From Bin34 sp963422415 (lineage in GTDB: Bacteria > Chloroflexota > Anaerolineae > Caldilineales > Caldilineaceae), in assembly GCA_963422415.1 (NCBI GenBank), contig OY729430.1, forward strand, positions 3,224,001-3,288,000: 64,000 nucleotides of DNA. The letters run 5' to 3'. The position numbers and the translations under genes are program-made. The notes below the pieces were generated by a model. The model ran no database searches and had not been told where the DNA came from. It saw only the letters and a list, made by a program, of their open reading frames with translations. Of this stretch, positions 62,828 to 64,000 are shown piece after piece. Numbering within the stretch: position 1 is the first letter of the stretch; every line of letters starts with the position of its first letter.

Positions 62828-64000
62828 CTACCCTTGGCCCAAGGCTGCAGCCAGATCCGCAAGCGCCTCCACGTTGTCCAGATTGGAAATGTCACCGACA
62901 GGACGTTCCAGAAAGACATCTTGAATCAGTCTGCGCATCAGTTTGCTGCTCCGGGTCTTGGGCAATTGGGGCACAAACAGCAGGTCGGCGGGACGAAGCG
63001 GCTTGCCCAATGTCTCGGTGACAATGTCAAGCAGGGCTTCGCGCAGAGCGGGGGTGCCTGTCTCTCCGGCCTGCAGCACACAGAAACACACGGCCTTTTG
63101 TCCCTTGACCGCATCCGGTACCGCGATGGCGGCTGCTTCCAACACCGCGGGCTGACCTGCCAGCACTTCCTCGTATTCGCCCGGCCCCACCCGCTTATCG
63201 GCGATCTTCATGGTGTCGTCGGATCGGCCCAGCACATACCAGTAGCCCTCTGCGTCCCGGAGAGCCAGATCCCCTTGTTTCCAAAGATGAGGCCAATCGG
63301 CCCAGTAGGTGGCCACATACCGATCCTCCGTGTCGTGCCAGAAGCCGCGAGCCATGCCAATCCAAGGCTGGCGCACCACGAGCTCGCCGACTTCGTCTAC
63401 CAGACTGTGGCCTGTGGCATTCACCACATCTCCGTACATGCCTGGCATGGTCATGTTAAAGGAACAGGGTTTGAGACCGCGCATATATGTGCAGCCCACG
63501 ATGCCGCCACTGATCTCGGTACCGCCCGTGTAGTTGAAGATGGGCTTGCGCCCTTCCAATACATGCTGAAATATCCACATCCAGACATTGGTGTCCCAAG
63601 GGCTGCCGGCAGAGCCGATGGCCCGCAACGCGGAGAGATCGTGGCCTTCCAGCCATGTCGGACCATGCCCCTGCATCAGTCGGGCCACGGTCGGCGAAAT
63701 GCCCAGCAGGGTCACGCCATGTCGGGCACAAAAGCGCCACAATCGATCCACTTGGGGAAACGCGGGTGCGCCGTCGTACAGCGCCATGCATCCACCCAGC
63801 AGCAAGGTGCCCAGTATCATCCACGGTCCCATCATCCAGCCCAAATCCGTGTACCAGAAGACCGTGTCCGCGAAGCCTACATCAAAGCCATGGGCCAAGT
63901 CCTGGGCTGCCTTCAGGGGAAAACCGCAGTGGGCATGGACAACGCCCTTGGGCTTGCCAGTCGTGCCGCTGGTATAGATGATCATGCAAGGATCGTCGGC
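62828..64000 (-). CDS. Acetyl-/acyl-CoA synthetase family enzyme, C-terminal part (runs off the window)
   Basis: The frame is open from the window edge to a stop at 62828, 390 residues. It enters the window just before the P-loop (ADDPCMIIYTSGTTGKPKGV), then LGGCMALYDGAPAFPQVDRL, FNYTGGTEISGGIVGCTYMR, and the hinge/C-terminal segment VLGRSDDTMKIADKRVGPGE. The catalytic Lys is in PKTRSSKLMRRLIQ near the end. The pattern is that of acetyl-CoA or acetoacetyl-CoA synthetase-like ANL enzymes. The N-terminal part lies beyond 64000; an internal ATG in the P-loop region should not be taken as the start. Confidence 0.88.
   Translation of the reverse strand, partial: ADDPCMIIYTSGTTGKPKGVVHAHCGFPLKAAQDLAHGFDVGFADTVFWYTDLGWMMGPWMILGTLLLGGCMALYDGAPAFPQVDRLWRFCARHGVTLLGISPTVARLMQGHGPTWLEGHDLSALRAIGSAGSPWDTNVWMWIFQHVLEGRKPIFNYTGGTEISGGIVGCTYMRGLKPCSFNMTMPGMYGDVVNATGHSLVDEVGELVVRQPWIGMARGFWHDTEDRYVATYWADWPHLWKQGDLALRDAEGYWYVLGRSDDTMKIADKRVGPGEYEEVLAGQPAVLEAAAIAVPDAVKGQKAVCFCVLQAGETGTPALREALLDIVTETLGKPLRPADLLFVPQLPKTRSSKLMRRLIQDVFLERPVGDISNLDNVEALADLAAALGQG

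Overview
The window looks like a chromosomal segment of a free-living or host-associated bacterium, most likely a Chloroflexota member (Caldilineae/Anaerolineae-like). This assignment is inferred from gene content and style, not from a search: twin-arginine-like lipoprotein solute-binding proteins ending in AACAPP, Uma2 and CotH proteins, FG-GAP/ASPIC (CRTAC1-type) lipoproteins, a DUF2089/SHOCT operon and an NfeD-SPFH pair. Coding DNA is GC-rich, genes occur in short operons on both strands, and many operons end in perfect inverted repeats.

Layout. 1-384 is the 5' end of a solute-binding protein gene leaving the window. 1.0-12 kb is a defence-type island: a Uma2 protein, a type III-like restriction system (res split by an in-frame amber codon, mod carrying a G9 tract and a 39-bp palindrome), an orphan OB-fold-like protein, a decayed SF2 helicase, and rloA-rloB with rloB frameshifted at an (AT)5 repeat. 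12.2-16.6 kb (minus strand) holds esterase, ilvE, a CoxE-like VWA protein and a MoxR ATPase. 16.8-18.2 kb is NfeD-SPFH. 18.3-22.6 kb is an operon of DUF2089, a beta-repeat/SHOCT protein, an ABC-2 exporter and a small SHOCT protein, preceded by an unusually AT-rich control region. 22.7-29.1 kb holds a broken tyrosine recombinase, proS, an acyl-CoA ligase and a multiply frameshifted AAA ATPase.

29.8-49.4 kb is a transport region: a carbohydrate ABC operon on the minus strand ending in a tandem-duplicated FG-GAP/ASPIC lipoprotein gene, an oligopeptide ABC operon (oppD, oppA-like, oppB, oppC, oppF), a small membrane protein with a decayed duplicate, and a second carbohydrate ABC operon ending in an MDR dehydrogenase. 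All three binding-protein/permease junctions carry a hairpin, the usual arrangement for making binding protein in excess of permease.

49.6-55.7 kb has a CotH/lamin-tail lipoprotein, an AlbA_2/RecG-like protein, gene-poor DNA and a second decayed copy of the SF2 helicase in inverted orientation to the first. 55.7-64 kb is housekeeping: two tRNA-Ala genes, an aminotransferase, leucyl aminopeptidase, a membrane protein, dnaN, a zinc-ribbon/LysM protein and a partial acyl-CoA synthetase.

The most interesting material is the defence island, where three genes carry switch-like or inactivating features (G9 run, AT5 frameshift, amber codon), and the DUF2089-SHOCT-ABC operon, which looks like an uncharacterised envelope-stress module. 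All family assignments are from reading motifs; no database search was run.
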